Numbered from the stretch's first letter, positions 9,705 to 20,054 are shown. The stretch: 64,000 bases of DNA from QVMM01 sp047030855 (GCA_047030855.1 JBKYIJ010000008.1:2232001-2296000), one strand, 5' to 3'. Notes: generated from the letters alone by a model not told the origin. Numbers and translations are program-made.

Positions 9705-10762
9705 GAATATTTCTTAGCTAATTCAACAACTTGTTTCGCCGATTTTTCCCAAGAGTATTTTTGAATCTGATCCAACCCTTTTAAAACAAGTTCTTTTCTG
9801 AGTTCTTCATCCTTAACAAGAAGATTCATTTTTTGAGTAATGTCGTTAATGTCATAAGGATCGGTATATAATACCGCATCTCCGCTGATTTCTTTTAGTG
9901 CGGGAATATCGGCGGCTATGGCAGGGCAACCGTAGGTCATCGACTCCAGCGGAGGGAGCCCGAACCCTTCGTAAAGGGTAGGGTAGATGGAGAACAGTGC
10001 GTTTTTATACATATCCTGTAGTTCTTCGTCCGTTATATAGCCCGGTAAGACAACGTTTTTACTGATCAGTTTTTGAAGATCGGGCGTGTTGAATGCCTTG
10101 AATTGCATTCCGATAATGTACAACTTTATGCTTTTATCCTCAATATTGTTAAATGCTTCGACAAGGCGGATAAAATTCTTGCGGGGATCCATTGATGAAA
10201 CCGTCAGAATGTATTTTTCCGCATTCGTGTCATGCTTGCGGTTTAATATCTCATCCCGGCTTGGCTTGTCGCGAAAAGGCACATTGCTGTGAATAACGTG
10301 TATTTTGTTTTTGTCTGTTCCGAAAACATCCGAAATTTCCTGTTTCGAAAATTCGCTGACGGTTATTACGGCATGTGATTTTTTTATTGTGCGGGGAATC
10401 ATATAGCCGTAATACCTGCAATAATTTTTTGAAAACCATTCGGGATATCTTTCGTGCGATACGTCATGTATTGTTACGATCTGATTGTTGTAGTTGAGTA
10501 TTCCGCCTCCTGAAAAACTTATAAGCAAAGGTTTTCCGTTTTTTTTGAGATAACGGGGCAGGGATATTTGTTCCCAAAGATGAGTTTTCAGGGAACCGCA
10601 TTCTACGGTTCGGAACTTAAATTTGTAATCGGGGTTTATATCCTTTGGTACGGCAACATAGAAGTCTATGCCCATTTCATACATTTCATTGCATATTTCA
10701 AAAGCATAGCGGTGTACGCCTGTCGCTTTTTGTGTCAGAAAACGTCCGTTAACTACAAACAT
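9701..10762 (-). CDS. Glycosyltransferase family 4 (last gene of glycan operon)
   Basis: 353 aa, GT-B fold. The C-terminal nucleotide-sugar domain is clear: ILTVSSMDPRKN (about 195-206), LPGYITDEEL, and the EGFGLPPLESMTYGCPAIA motif (about 270-288) containing the conserved E-x7-E of GT4 retaining enzymes. It most resembles mannosyl/rhamnosyl transferases of O-antigen loci; the donor cannot be fixed, but GDP-heptose made by this operon is a candidate. It is the last gene of the operon, 3 bases downstream of the preceding one, and no terminator separates it from the convergent DUF3316-like gene. Confidence 0.88.
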   Translation of the reverse strand: MFVVNGRFLTQKATGVHRYAFEICNEMYEMGIDFYVAVPKDINPDYKFKFRTVECGSLKTHLWEQISLPRYLKKNGKPLLISFSGGGILNYNNQIVTIHDVSHERYPEWFSKNYCRYYGYMIPRTIKKSHAVITVSEFSKQEISDVFGTDKNKIHVIHSNVPFRDKPSRDEILNRKHDTNAEKYILTVSSMDPRKNFIRLVEAFNNIEDKSIKLYIIGMQFKAFNTPDLQKLISKNVVLPGYITDEELQDMYKNALFSIYPTLYEGFGLPPLESMTYGCPAIAADIPALKEISGDAVLYTDPYDINDITQKMNLLVKDEELRKELVLKGLDQIQKYSWEKSAKQVVELAKKYS

Positions 10763-10765
10763 ATT

Positions 10766-11602
10766 TTATTGGGGTATTTCCATATATTTTTTCCTGTAAA
10801 ACCAGCTACGCTTTACGAAGAGCTTGCTCAGGTTTATCCAGAAACGCATTTTAAACCGTTGCCATACCCCGAAAGATACTTTTTCATCCGTAAAATAATC
10901 GGTTTTACTGACAACATTGAAATAATACTTTTTCTTCGACATTCCTTTTTTTCAGAAACTCGACATGGTGTGTAACCATCGGGGAGTTCGGGAAAACGTA
11001 GAATCTTTTTTTCTTTGCTGTTGTTTACGTATGGATATTTGGGAACATAACTCGGAACATGTACGGGCATATTTTCTTTTATCCATATGTATCCTGTGTC
11101 AGTATCTCTCAAATAGTTCGATATATGGCATTCGGGGAATAGTTCGAAATCGAAAAGCTTTGGATTATCCAGTATATATTTGGTTTTTATAATTGCAAAG
11201 TCCGTTGCAAGTCCGTATTGTTTGTCATACCAGTCGGCACTTGCCCAAACCGCGTTTTTATTTTCGGATAGTTTTGCTGTATATTTTTGTATGAGAGTAT
11301 CTTTATACAGCCACGTATCTGCTTCTAATATAAGCGTATATTGGCAATCTTCGGGTATGTGTTTTATTCCTTCCAGCAATAACTGTGAATTGCCTTTTTT
11401 TGTGTCCGCTGTTTTCTGTCAGCACTATTAGTTCATCAATATATTTTTTGCTGTCATCATCTATTGTATATCCGCTATTATAACCATTCGATACGACAAT
11501 TATATGATAGTTTTTCCGATCCCAAGTATCATTTATTATCCGAAGATTATATGCCAGATCTTCAGTCCTGTTATATACGCGTATGATTACAGCAGTTTTC
11601 AA
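10766..11602 (-). CDS. Glycosyltransferase, GT2/GT-A type; two frameshifts
   Basis: It begins MKTAVIIRVYNRTEDLAYNL, a GT-A start, with YTLILEADTWLY as an acidic metal/nucleotide-binding candidate. The N-terminal frame ends early; removing one A from the A7 run at 11395-11401 joins it to the next frame (...NSGHKKGNSQLLLEGIKH...). Near the 3' end a second run, A7 at 10946-10952, needs one extra A to reach a plausible basic C-terminus ending at 10766 (...KKYMEIPQ), which puts its stop 3 bases before the next ATG. Restored length is about 278 aa. It lies 10 bases downstream of hddA. Sugar specificity unknown. Confidence 0.72.
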
Positions 11603-11612
11603 ATATAACGTG

Positions 11613-12659
11613 TCATATTGTTATATAAATATCTTTCGATCGCCATGTTTCCAAACCTTTTTTTGTAAAATTGTAATGCTGCATGCTTCCTCCCATGTTT
11701 CTTAAAGCTTTGGCTACCGCAAATCTTGTGTTTTTAGGACAATAGAAGAACACATATCCTCCTCCTCCTGCGCCTGATATTTTTCCTCCTGTTGCACCTG
11801 CTTTTATTGCAGTCTCGTATATATCTTCGAACAGAGGTGTGGATATGCCGGCTGCCATATTTTGTTTATAAACCCATCCTGCATGTAGGATTTCGCCTAT
11901 GTCGTTCAGATGGTTTTTCAGTATGGCTTCTTTTATTTCATACGCCTGCTCTTTGATCAATTGCATGGCTTCAATTGATTTCTCTTTCTTTTCGAGTACG
12001 TTTTGTTGTTGTTTTTCTATAATATGTCCCGAGTTTCTGCTCGAATTGGTGTAGTAAAGCAACAGATTGTTTGAAAGTTCGTTTATGGTTTCACTTTTTA
12101 CTCTGAGAGGGTTCACTATAACCCTGTCGTCGGCATAGAATTCCATGAAATTGAAACCTCCGAATGCCGCTGCATATTGATCCTGCTTCCCTCCTGCGTG
12201 TTGCAAATCGAGACGTTCGATAGAGTATGCCAGATATGCCAGATCATATTCTCCTAACGGAAGATTAAGCATCTCGGAATATGCTCCCAGTATCGCTACA
12301 GCCAACGTTGAAGAAGTGCCCAGCCCCGATCCGAAAGGAACGTCCAGACTGCATGTCAATGTCAACGACAGAGGTTTATGAGTAAAATCCTGAACAATTC
12401 TGTTATAAATTCCTTTCATTAAATCTGCTTTATCACCTGTTATCGGTAATTTTTCCTCAGATTCAAATTCATATATTTCATTGTTTTCGGGAATGCGAAA
12501 AACTATTTTATTGTCATTCCTTACTTCGATGTTTGCATGGGCATACAAGTCGATGGTTGCATTCAATACGCAACCGCCATAAATGTCGGAAAATGGCGAA
12601 ACATCTGTTCCTCCCCCTGCCAGTCCGAGTCTGAATGGTGCTTTACTTCTGAATATCAT
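11613..12659 (-). CDS. hddA: D-glycero-alpha-D-manno-heptose 7-phosphate kinase (GHMP family)
   Basis: 348 aa. It adds phosphate at C1 of heptose 7-phosphate with ATP, giving the 1,7-bisphosphate. The family motifs are visible: PFRLGLAGGGTDV near the start (residues 8-20), the ATP loop VPFGSGLGTSS (about 107-117) and KISGAGGGGYVFF near the C-terminus (about 293-305). The start ATG overlaps the gmhA stop as ATGA, indicating translational coupling. Its position in gmhA-gmhB-hddC context distinguishes it from galactokinase- or fucokinase-type GHMP enzymes. Confidence 0.9.
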   Translation of the reverse strand: MIFRSKAPFRLGLAGGGTDVSPFSDIYGGCVLNATIDLYAHANIEVRNDNKIVFRIPENNEIYEFESEEKLPITGDKADLMKGIYNRIVQDFTHKPLSLTLTCSLDVPFGSGLGTSSTLAVAILGAYSEMLNLPLGEYDLAYLAYSIERLDLQHAGGKQDQYAAAFGGFNFMEFYADDRVIVNPLRVKSETINELSNNLLLYYTNSSRNSGHIIEKQQQNVLEKKEKSIEAMQLIKEQAYEIKEAILKNHLNDIGEILHAGWVYKQNMAAGISTPLFEDIYETAIKAGATGGKISGAGGGGYVFFYCPKNTRFAVAKALRNMGGSMQHYNFTKKGLETWRSKDIYITI

Positions 12660-13241
12660 ACTTTTGTTTTTTTACTGAATATGGATTCCTCCACGATTTC
12701 ACAAATAATATGTCCGATGGTGATGTGGGCTTCTTGTATTCGGGGGGTGTCGTCAGAAGGAATGCAGATACAAATATCTGCGGATTCTTTCATCTTTCCG
12801 CCGCTGTCACCTGTCAGAGTTATTGAAAATATATTTTTTTCTTTTGCCTTTTCAATTGCTTTTAAAATGTTTTTTGAATTTCCGGAAGTCGAGAGTCCGA
12901 AAAGAATGTCGCCTTTTCGTCCGATTCCGCCAATGAGGCGGGCATATATCTCGTCGTATGAATAATCATTTGCAACCGCTGTCAGAAAGGAAGTGTTACA
13001 ATGCAAAGCTTCGGCAGACAACGGATTTCTGTCCATATAGAATTTTCCTGAAAGCTCAGCGGCTAAGTGTTGTGCATCGGCAGCGCTTCCTCCGTTACCG
13101 CAAAAATAGACTGATCCGTCATTCTGAAAACACTCTATTATTTTTCTCGAAACGATTTCAATTTGATTGACAATCGTTTTATTTGAGAATGTTTTGTTTG
13201 ACTTCGATTGATTCCGATAGCCTTTTCTGAATAATATTCAT
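12656..13241 (-). CDS. gmhA: Sedoheptulose 7-phosphate isomerase; apparent frameshift near 5' end
   Basis: SIS-domain enzyme converting sedoheptulose 7-phosphate to D-glycero-D-manno-heptose 7-phosphate. The phosphosugar loop GNGGSAADAQHLAAEL and LSTSGNS are diagnostic, as is TLTGDSGGKM. The GNGGS loop lies upstream of the first in-frame ATG at 13036, so that ATG cannot be the true start. The best start is ATG 13241 (MNIIQKRLSESIEVKQNILK) in another frame that stops near 13180; a one-base loss around 13180-13195 joins them. Full length would be about 195 aa, normal for GmhA. It sits 24 bases after the gmhB-like gene. Confidence 0.85.
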
Positions 13242-13265
13242 TTTGTAAATTTATGCTTCTTCCTT

Positions 13266-13806
13266 TTACAAAGATAATGCAAACTCGTATAGATTGGGAA
13301 AATAAGCACAGGTTTTATTATATATTTTATCCTCTTTCGGGTATTTATCGCCGACTAATATTGTGTACATCCCGAGTTTATTCCCGAATTCTATATCCGA
13401 TCGGCTGTTACCAACCATAACGGAATTCGTGAAAACTATATCAGGATAGTCTTCTTTTGCCTGAAATGCCATGCCGATATTCGGCTTTCTGTTTATAGTT
13501 GTCGGATTTATATCCGTGCATGTATATATATGTGAGATATTTCCTCCGTGTTCTTTTTATTTTTTTCAGCATATACTTATGAATGTCAATCAGATCATCA
13601 TAAGTCATTATGTTTCTGCCAATGCCTCTCTGGTTGGTAACGATGAATATGCGACGGAATTTTTCAGTTAAAATACTTATGGCGTCCAGAGAGTTATCTA
13701 TGAAAATGAATTCGTCACGATTTTTCACGTAATCATTCTTTCTTTCTATGTTGATTACGCCATCCCTGTCTAAAAATAAAGTCGTATATTTTTTTAAATC
13801 GAACAT
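13266..13806 (-). CDS. gmhB: HAD-family heptose bisphosphate phosphatase-like protein; frameshifted
   Basis: It removes the 7-phosphate of heptose 1,7-bisphosphate by family and context. Motif I is FLDRDGVIN (Asp nucleophile and acid), motif II region IVTNQRGIGRN, and motif IV-like MVGNSRSDIEFG. The frame breaks at 13554-13566 (A7-T-A5 on the coding strand); one base fewer gives ...KKIKEHGGNISHIYTCTDINPTT..., matching the family, and about 180 aa in total. The CxH...CxC zinc loop of classical GmhB is absent (only one Cys remains in YTCTDINP), and motif IV has Asn where Asp is common. It starts 1 base after the hddC stop. Confidence 0.78.
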
Positions 13807-13807
13807 A

Positions 13808-14503
13808 TCAGAATTTTAAAAAATCAATGTTTGCTTTTGCATAATCTTCTGGTATTCCGATGTCTATGAAATATGAATCGCTGGGATAACCGAATACATT
13901 TAGTTTCATTTCTTTGTTTTCCAATATATCTTTTTCGAAAGAAAATTTATCGGGCAGATTATGCAGTTCAAATATCTTTTTATTGATAACATATATTCCG
14001 CCGTTTATCAACCCCGATTCGCAATGTTTTTTCTCATTAAATTTTAATATCCTGTCACTTCCATCCAGTTCAACCGAACCGTAGCGATCAAAATTTTCCA
14101 TTGGTTTCAGGGCAATGCTTATATCCGCGTTTTTTTTTAGGTGGAAGGCTTCCAATTCGGCTAAATTTACGGGAAAGAACGTATCTCCGTTGACAATCGA
14201 AACTGTCTCGTTTTTTGCTTTCTGTGTGGCAAACTTGATAGCTCCTCCCGTGCCTAAAGGTTCCGTTTCTATCACATAAGATATATCTATGCCGAAACGA
14301 TTGTTTTTCAACCATTTCGTGATTATTTCATGTTTGTAACCTAATGAAAGTATTATATGATCGACTTCTTGGTTAATTAAATACTTGAACAGATAATATA
14401 GGAACGGTTTTCCTGCTACCTCCGCCATACATTTTGGAACGTCTTTAACTACAGTTTGTAGCCGTGTTCCGTATCCGCCTGCAAGTATAATACATTCTTT
14501 CAT
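13808..14503 (-). CDS. hddC: D-glycero-alpha-D-manno-heptose 1-phosphate guanylyltransferase
   Basis: About 231 aa from the ATG at 14503, chosen because MKECIILAGGYGTRL begins the nucleotidyltransferase fold there and ATG overlaps the upstream stop as ATGA; a longer in-frame start at 14524 adds seven unlikely residues. It transfers GMP from GTP to heptose 1-phosphate, making GDP-heptose. LAGGYGTRL plus VKDVPKCMAEVAGKPF is the sugar nucleotidyltransferase signature; VNGDTFF (about residue 105) is the metal-binding Asp loop. Rhamnose- or mannose-type transferases share the fold; the gmhA/hddA context decides. Confidence 0.87.
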   Translation of the reverse strand: MKECIILAGGYGTRLQTVVKDVPKCMAEVAGKPFLYYLFKYLINQEVDHIILSLGYKHEIITKWLKNNRFGIDISYVIETEPLGTGGAIKFATQKAKNETVSIVNGDTFFPVNLAELEAFHLKKNADISIALKPMENFDRYGSVELDGSDRILKFNEKKHCESGLINGGIYVINKKIFELHNLPDKFSFEKDILENKEMKLNVFGYPSDSYFIDIGIPEDYAKANIDFLKF

Positions 14504-15606
14504 CTTGCTCCTTTGCTTTTCCAAAAATCGATATATAAATCAGCTACAGTCTTATAATTATGATGATCTTCTACAAACATACGACTGTCGGACGATAGCT
14601 TTTTCAGCTTATCTTTATTTACGATAAGATATTCAAGTTTATTTATTATATCTTCGTCAGACGGAATAACATTTATTATCGGCATATTGTTTTTTTCGCC
14701 AAGTAATTCATACATCTCGGGTTCTCCTCCGCCTACAAGTATTTTCCCCATAGCCATAGCTATCAGTCCGTTCATTGCAGGAGTATAGGAATAAAGCTGA
14801 TCCAATACTACATCAGAATTTTGTAACATGCCGACATATTCTGTATACGGGATTGATTCCGCAATCTTTATTTCTGTTTCATTCGGATACTTTTCATGTA
14901 TTTTAAGTAAAGCATCTTGCAATCTGTCAGTTCCTTTAAAATTGCTTCTGGCTTTGTTTATCCCTAAGAAGAAGTTTATTTTATCTGATTTTAAAATATC
15001 GTCTTTGCATATTTTGTCGGTATTTATCGGAAGAGGAATATACGCCAGTTTATCGCTGTATTGAGGTTTGTACGAAATATAATATTCGTACAGGCAAGCT
15101 ATTATACCGTCACTGGATTCTGCGATCTTTCTATTCAAATCTTCGTATTTAGTATTCAGCCAAAGATTTAACAGGTGCCCGTTGTCCGAGAGATTGTTGG
15201 GTTTTCCGTCAACGTAAAATTCTGAATATCGGAATGTGTCTTTGTTCTGGCAAGCCCTTAACCAGAAAGAATCTACTCCGAAAGCTCCCAGAAATACTTT
15301 CTTATTGTTTTTCCGGATAAAATCATACAGATAATTATTGACATTGATATTAAGCTGTGTAAAACAAGGGTTAATCAGTTGTACAACATCATAATTCTTG
15401 AAGTTTTTTAAATTTTTCAGAACCGATGTTAATGTTCTGAACGTATCTCTTATACCCGATCCTTCTCTTTTCAGATCAATGTCCCGATTATAGTTTTTGA
15501 AGCCGTCGCCGTCGGAAGCTACTGTTACGTCATGCCCTGACATTCTTAACCCTTCTGCCAGCGTCCAGTGTAAATTACTATATTCTCCTAACAACAGTAT
15601 CTTCAT
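14500..15606 (-). CDS. Glycosyltransferase, GT-B type
   Basis: 368 aa. The N-terminus MKILLLGEYSNLHWTLAEGL is a GT-B Rossmann start and EPEMYELLG/NVIPSDEDIINKLEYL sits in the C-terminal donor domain. It has the organisation of Bacteroidetes capsule and O-antigen glycosyltransferases, but the EGFG-type motif is not obvious, so the family number is uncertain. It overlaps hddC by 4 bases (ATGA) and follows the upstream glycosyltransferase by 10 bases. Intact reading frame. Confidence 0.75.
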   Translation of the reverse strand: MKILLLGEYSNLHWTLAEGLRMSGHDVTVASDGDGFKNYNRDIDLKREGSGIRDTFRTLTSVLKNLKNFKNYDVVQLINPCFTQLNINVNNYLYDFIRKNNKKVFLGAFGVDSFWLRACQNKDTFRYSEFYVDGKPNNLSDNGHLLNLWLNTKYEDLNRKIAESSDGIIACLYEYYISYKPQYSDKLAYIPLPINTDKICKDDILKSDKINFFLGINKARSNFKGTDRLQDALLKIHEKYPNETEIKIAESIPYTEYVGMLQNSDVVLDQLYSYTPAMNGLIAMAMGKILVGGGEPEMYELLGEKNNMPIINVIPSDEDIINKLEYLIVNKDKLKKLSSDSRMFVEDHHNYKTVADLYIDFWKSKGAR

Positions 15607-15616
15607 CTCGGATGTA

Positions 15617-16751
15617 TTACTTTGCCAATAATTGTTTTATCAAATTGTCCATTTTATCAATAGCGACTTCCCATGTGAAATGCTGTACGTAATCGTGCCC
15701 TTCCTGTGCCAATTCGATTCGTTTTTGCTCGTTTTCGATCAGATAACATATCTTATCTGCCATGTCCTGTGCGTTTTTCACTTTTGTCAGCAATGCCGTT
15801 TTATTGTTAAAAAGCATATTCCCGATGTCCTGATATGTCAGTGCAAATCAAGGCACATCCGCAGTGCATGGCTTCAACCGAAACCAAGCCAAATCCTTCC
15901 GTCAGGCTGTTGGATATGAATATTGCATTTCGGTTATATATTTCACATAAATTATTGGGGTTTCGATGATATTCTATCCAATTCGGGAGATGCTCGGGTT
16001 TAGGATAAATTCCGAAGATATCCGCTTTTACATCAGGTTTTCTTTTTTTTACAATGGATAAAGCTTCAAGTCCGTACTTAGAGCCTTTTATTTCCTGTTC
16101 GGAAAAAAACATACAAATGGAATTTGAATATCTGTTTTTTATCGGATTCATTATTTTATACTGTTTTTTATCTATTGCATTTGGTATCAGTATAGTTTCT
16201 TTATCCGTATGTTCTCCAACAATATCTTTCAGATAGGACGCAACCACGACATTCGTCATATCGGGAATGTCGTAAGATTTATACAGTAAATCTTCGTGTC
16301 CTTCCCAATTTTCAAACCCTTGAATCAGGTTGATTTTTTTTCCTTTTTTTTCTGAAAGTTTCCCGACTTCGGCAACTGTCGCCCACCATGTAGCCATTAT
16401 GATGTCGGCATCTTTGATGTACTGATCTTTTACACATTTGATATAGGACATTGATATTCCCTCACGAAACTTGAACCATTTATTCGTTCCGAATCCTTCG
16501 ATGCGGGATAGGATAAGTCTTATCCAGTACGGAAATCGGTACTTCATGTAAGGTGTTTGAAGCGGATAAGAGATGTGTACCGAATATCCTTTATCAAATA
16601 ACCGATTGGCATATTCGTACATAACCCTGAAGCCTCCTGCCGGGCGTCTAGCCTTGAACGGCAGTACGAAGTGTATTTTGCTTGATTCGTCCAATTCTGT
16701 ACAAATATGGTGTGTAAATATAATAATTGTAGTATAAGAAATAAAAAGCAA
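15617..16751 (-). CDS. Glycosyltransferase family 4; one frameshift, start uncertain
   Basis: GT-B enzyme with ICMFFSEQEIKGSKYGLEAL, then the donor motif EGFGLVSVEAMHCGCALI. The frame ends at ...GHREYAF because of a T5 run on the coding strand (plus A5 at 15809-15813); T4 joins it to ...NNKTALLTKVKNAQDMA... and a normal C-terminal helix ending at 15617. Homology-like sequence begins at KIHFVLPFKARRPAGGF, so the ATG at 16751 (104 bases inside the polymerase gene) is probably too early; an in-frame TTG at 16694 or a further uncorrected base error is likelier. Donor and acceptor unknown. Confidence 0.75.
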
Positions 16752-17923
16752 ATAAAGCCCATAACCAGTTCAAGTCGGAAAGTCCTTTTACGTTCAGGGC
16801 TAAATTATAGGCAAAAGTAACTAAAAGCGTATAGTTTAGAGCCTGATTGGCTGTAAATGATTGCTTTATAAGCAAGTATCCGAAAAGGAAGAACAGTATT
16901 GTTCCGGGAAGCCCGAACCAGTATAATAGCCGTGTAAAGCCAACATCACTACCCCAAAAATTTCCTACTCCGATTCCAAATATCCATTGTACAAAGGTTT
17001 GAGGAAGCATAAACATTATGACCAGTCCATCTGACGAGTCCGTTCGGAGTTCTCCGCTTGCTTTGTAATTAATGAAAGGTTCGAGAGCCCAGTCTGCCAT
17101 ATCAAAGAAAAACTGATAGATAAGAGTAATACTTATTGTTACCAAAATGACACTATAAAAAATGAACGTAATCAATTGAGACCTTCTTCCGGAATTGCCC
17201 CTGAATAAAAGAATAATAAGCAATCCGAGGCTCGCGAATCCTCCTACCAGAGTTGTTCTGGCGGAGAGCATCCCGACAAAAAACACAAAAATATAAAGTA
17301 TGGAAAAAAATAATACCTGCAATAGATTGAGCTTTTTCGCCATTAAAATGTATATTAGAAAAATCAGGGCTACGCCGTAGATTACTCCTGCTCCAAAAAA
17401 AGCAATTCCGAATCCGAGTAATCTTTTTCCTTCTGTCTGAGCTCTTTTAGTAGACAATAAAAGATCATCGCTCCCAATTTGAATAGAATTGAAGAAATCC
17501 GCTACATTTGGATTTAAATACATCGCAACCGAAATAATACCTTGCAGGACTATGGCCGCAATAATAAAATAGATTAATGTATCGACGCCTTTTCTGGGAT
17601 AAATTTAAAGAAAAGATAAATAATAAAATATGCGGAAAAAAACCAGCCCAGTGTACTTTTACTGTATGTAATAATGTAATTGTCGTATGCACCCATAACA
17701 AATGTGCATATATATGCCCATACTACCATTGCTCCGTAGCACATGAAGAATTTCACCATTTCCACATAGGGAAATTTGTTGTACATATAAAGCCCTAAGC
17801 CGAGCAGACCTCCTGTAAATACGAAGGAATAGCCGAACAGAGGCATTGCGGCAGGGTATATGTGAAAAAAAACAATGCCAATAGAAAAAACAGGGAATAT
17901 ATTACCTTCTTTATTAGATTCAT
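16648..17923 (-). CDS. Wzy-like O-antigen polymerase / ligase-type membrane protein; two frameshifts
   Basis: A polytopic inner-membrane protein with about ten hydrophobic segments and a WIFGIGVGNFWG loop, the organisation of O-antigen polymerases. It is the only such protein in the operon. Start ATG 17923 (MNLIKKVIYSLFFL). Frames break at an A8 run (17865-17872, T8 on coding strand, needs nine) and at T4 17590-17593 (needs five), giving one protein of about 425 aa. It begins 4 bases after the upstream glycosyltransferase. Polymerase versus ligase cannot be told from sequence. Confidence 0.72.
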
Positions 17924-17926
17924 TTT

Positions 17927-18995
17927 TTATCTGAAAACCAGTTTATATACCAGTGATTTCTTATATTTCAATTTAAATACACATTTTATGTATAATATGA
18001 TTATATCTTGGGTCGTATAGTATTCTTTTTTATACAAAGGCGAAGAAAAACATTTATTTAAGATTTTTATTCCTAATCTGGAATTTGCACAAAGGCGTAT
18101 CCAATGAAGAGCCATCATTTGCTCTAAAAATTCGGAAGAGCAAAATTGCTGATTTTTATTCTTCTCTACTAACGAAATAATGAATTTCTCGCATTCATTT
18201 ATATATTGCAATGATGATTGACTGGGATTTGCCTCCGCAACAGAACAATATATATCTAATGCTTTATCGTCAGCATCTAGGCATAGATGCTCACAGTGTA
18301 TTTTGAATACTTCTTTTTTTATTACTCAGCTGCAATTCTTCATTCAAACTCGATACTTGGCTGGTATGAACCCTGTATAGCAATAAAGGTTCACCTCCCA
18401 AGTTTGCAAGTTTAGTTACATACATCGCTTTCGACCACAGTGCGTAGTCCTCCACGTGAAGATATTGCTCTTCGAAATGCAGTCCTAAATCAGTAAACAT
18501 ACTTTTTCTTATCATACATGCGGGGTGGCAGATTCCCGATTTGAACAAAAGGTATGCCCTTAATTCCTCATATTTTAGCGGGTTAGTATGTAAACTTGTT
18601 TTCTTTGATCCTGTTTTGAAGGTTGCAAACTGCGTACTTACAATATCATAATCTTCATTAGCTTCCAAAAATTGCACTTCTTTTTCTATACGCTCAGGCA
18701 GACTTATATCGTCCGCATCCATTCGTGCAATATATTTTCCGTTGCATAAAGTTATGCCTTTATTCAACGTTTTTATGAGTTTAAGATTGATGTCGTTTTT
18801 AAAGACTTTTACTCGGCTATCTTTCTCCGAAAGTTTATGTAGAATAGCATTTGTCGAATCGGTTGAGCAGTCGTCTATTGCTATGATCTCTATATTTCCG
18901 TAGGTTTGATTTAACAGAGAATATACAGCTTCCTCTACATATTTTTCTGTATTGTAGCAGGGTAACAGGACGGATACTAACGGATATTCGGACAT
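17927..18995 (-). CDS. Glycosyltransferase family 2; one frameshift
   Basis: GT-A fold: VSVLLPCYNTEKYVEEAVYS start, IIAIDDCSTDST, and the metal-binding ARMDADDIS (DXD-type, about residue 95). HVEDYALW carries the ED acid/base motif of inverting GT2 enzymes. The frame stops at 18291 because of A7 on the coding strand (18314-18320); A6 extends it through ...SNKKEVFKIHCEHLCLDADD to the C-terminal helices ending at 17927, about 355 aa. It lies 3 bases after the preceding glycosyltransferase. Confidence 0.82.
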
Positions 18996-18998
18996 TAG

Positions 18999-20054
18999 CT
19001 AAATTATTTTTGAATACAACAGTTTATAACTATCTACCATTTTATCGACGGTAAATTTATTCAAATACGATTCACGGGCAGCCTGCGACATATTCTCGTG
19101 ATTCTTTTCGTCCAGTGAATATTCTATTTTTTCTTTGAACACCTGTACGTCATTTTCTACATAAAATCCGTTTTTTCCATCCAATATTTCAGGTATTCCT
19201 CCCACGGCAGAAGCCACAACGGGAATGCTGTACATCAATGCTTCGATAATTGAAACGGGCAATCCTTCATAATTTGTCGGTAAGATGAAAAGATCGGCAT
19301 ATTTAAGATAAATATGGGCAGCGTTAATTTCACCGAGACAAAACACATTGCTTGGCAATCCCGACATAGGTTCTTTATTTCCGATCCAGACAAAGGCATA
19401 TTGTGGAAGTTCTTTTGCAATATCGACAAATAACTCGAATTTTTTTTGTTTCGAAATTCTTGATATACACATAATCACCTTTGGATATTGACTTTTAATA
19501 TTTTCTATTTTATTAAGGAAACCGACGTCAATTTTATCTTTATCCGATTGCAGAGTATAGTCCTCTAATCCGTTATATATCAGTTCGGGTTTTTTATCTA
19601 TCCCTTCTGCGATTAAGCCATCGACGTCGTGCCGGCTAACTCCGATAATTATTGCATGCCTGTTTTTCAGAAGCTTTTCAACAAATAAGAATTTGCGAAA
19701 CCCAAGGCGCAGGGAATCGAAGCCGTGCATCGTATATATTATTTTTTTCTTATTGAATGCCAACCGCCCAAGAGCTCCTATCTTGGAACAATGCAGATGA
19801 ACTATATCAGGCTTATATTTTAAACGATAATAGTAAAGCCGAAACAAGATTGCGATATCTTTTATGGAAATTCCTTTCCGATGATCGCTGATTTTAATTC
19901 TGACAGCCTTTTTGTTCATATTTTCCCAAGCCTCTCCGTCTCCACCGGAAAGAACGTATAGTTCGTTGTCGGTACATAATGAGTTCGTTAAATTAAGTAC
20001 GACCGATTGTGCCCCGCCATGTTCAGAAACAGTTATTACCTGAAAAATCTTCAT
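18999..20054 (-). CDS. Glycosyltransferase family 4, first gene of glycan operon
   Basis: 351 aa from the ATG at 20054 (MKIFQVITVSEHGGAQSVV); the longer frame from 20102 adds a hydrophobic stretch that is not part of the family. GGAQ is the acceptor-side loop, PKVIMCISRISKQKKFELF opens the donor domain and NYEGLPVSIIEALMYSIPVVAS carries the E-x7-E motif. VSRHD after a buried helix is typical of WcaL/PimA-like enzymes. It is the first gene of the leftward glycan operon; no clear TAnnTTTG promoter is seen just upstream. Confidence 0.87.
   Translation of the reverse strand: MKIFQVITVSEHGGAQSVVLNLTNSLCTDNELYVLSGGDGEAWENMNKKAVRIKISDHRKGISIKDIAILFRLYYYRLKYKPDIVHLHCSKIGALGRLAFNKKKIIYTMHGFDSLRLGFRKFLFVEKLLKNRHAIIIGVSRHDVDGLIAEGIDKKPELIYNGLEDYTLQSDKDKIDVGFLNKIENIKSQYPKVIMCISRISKQKKFELFVDIAKELPQYAFVWIGNKEPMSGLPSNVFCLGEINAAHIYLKYADLFILPTNYEGLPVSIIEALMYSIPVVASAVGGIPEILDGKNGFYVENDVQVFKEKIEYSLDEKNHENMSQAARESYLNKFTVDKMVDSYKLLYSKII

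Noticed and set aside
18291..18995. Short GT2 protein as a complete 234-aa gene
   Set aside because: The next frame continues without gap as a natural C-terminal extension when A7 is read as A6, so one gene with an error is simpler.
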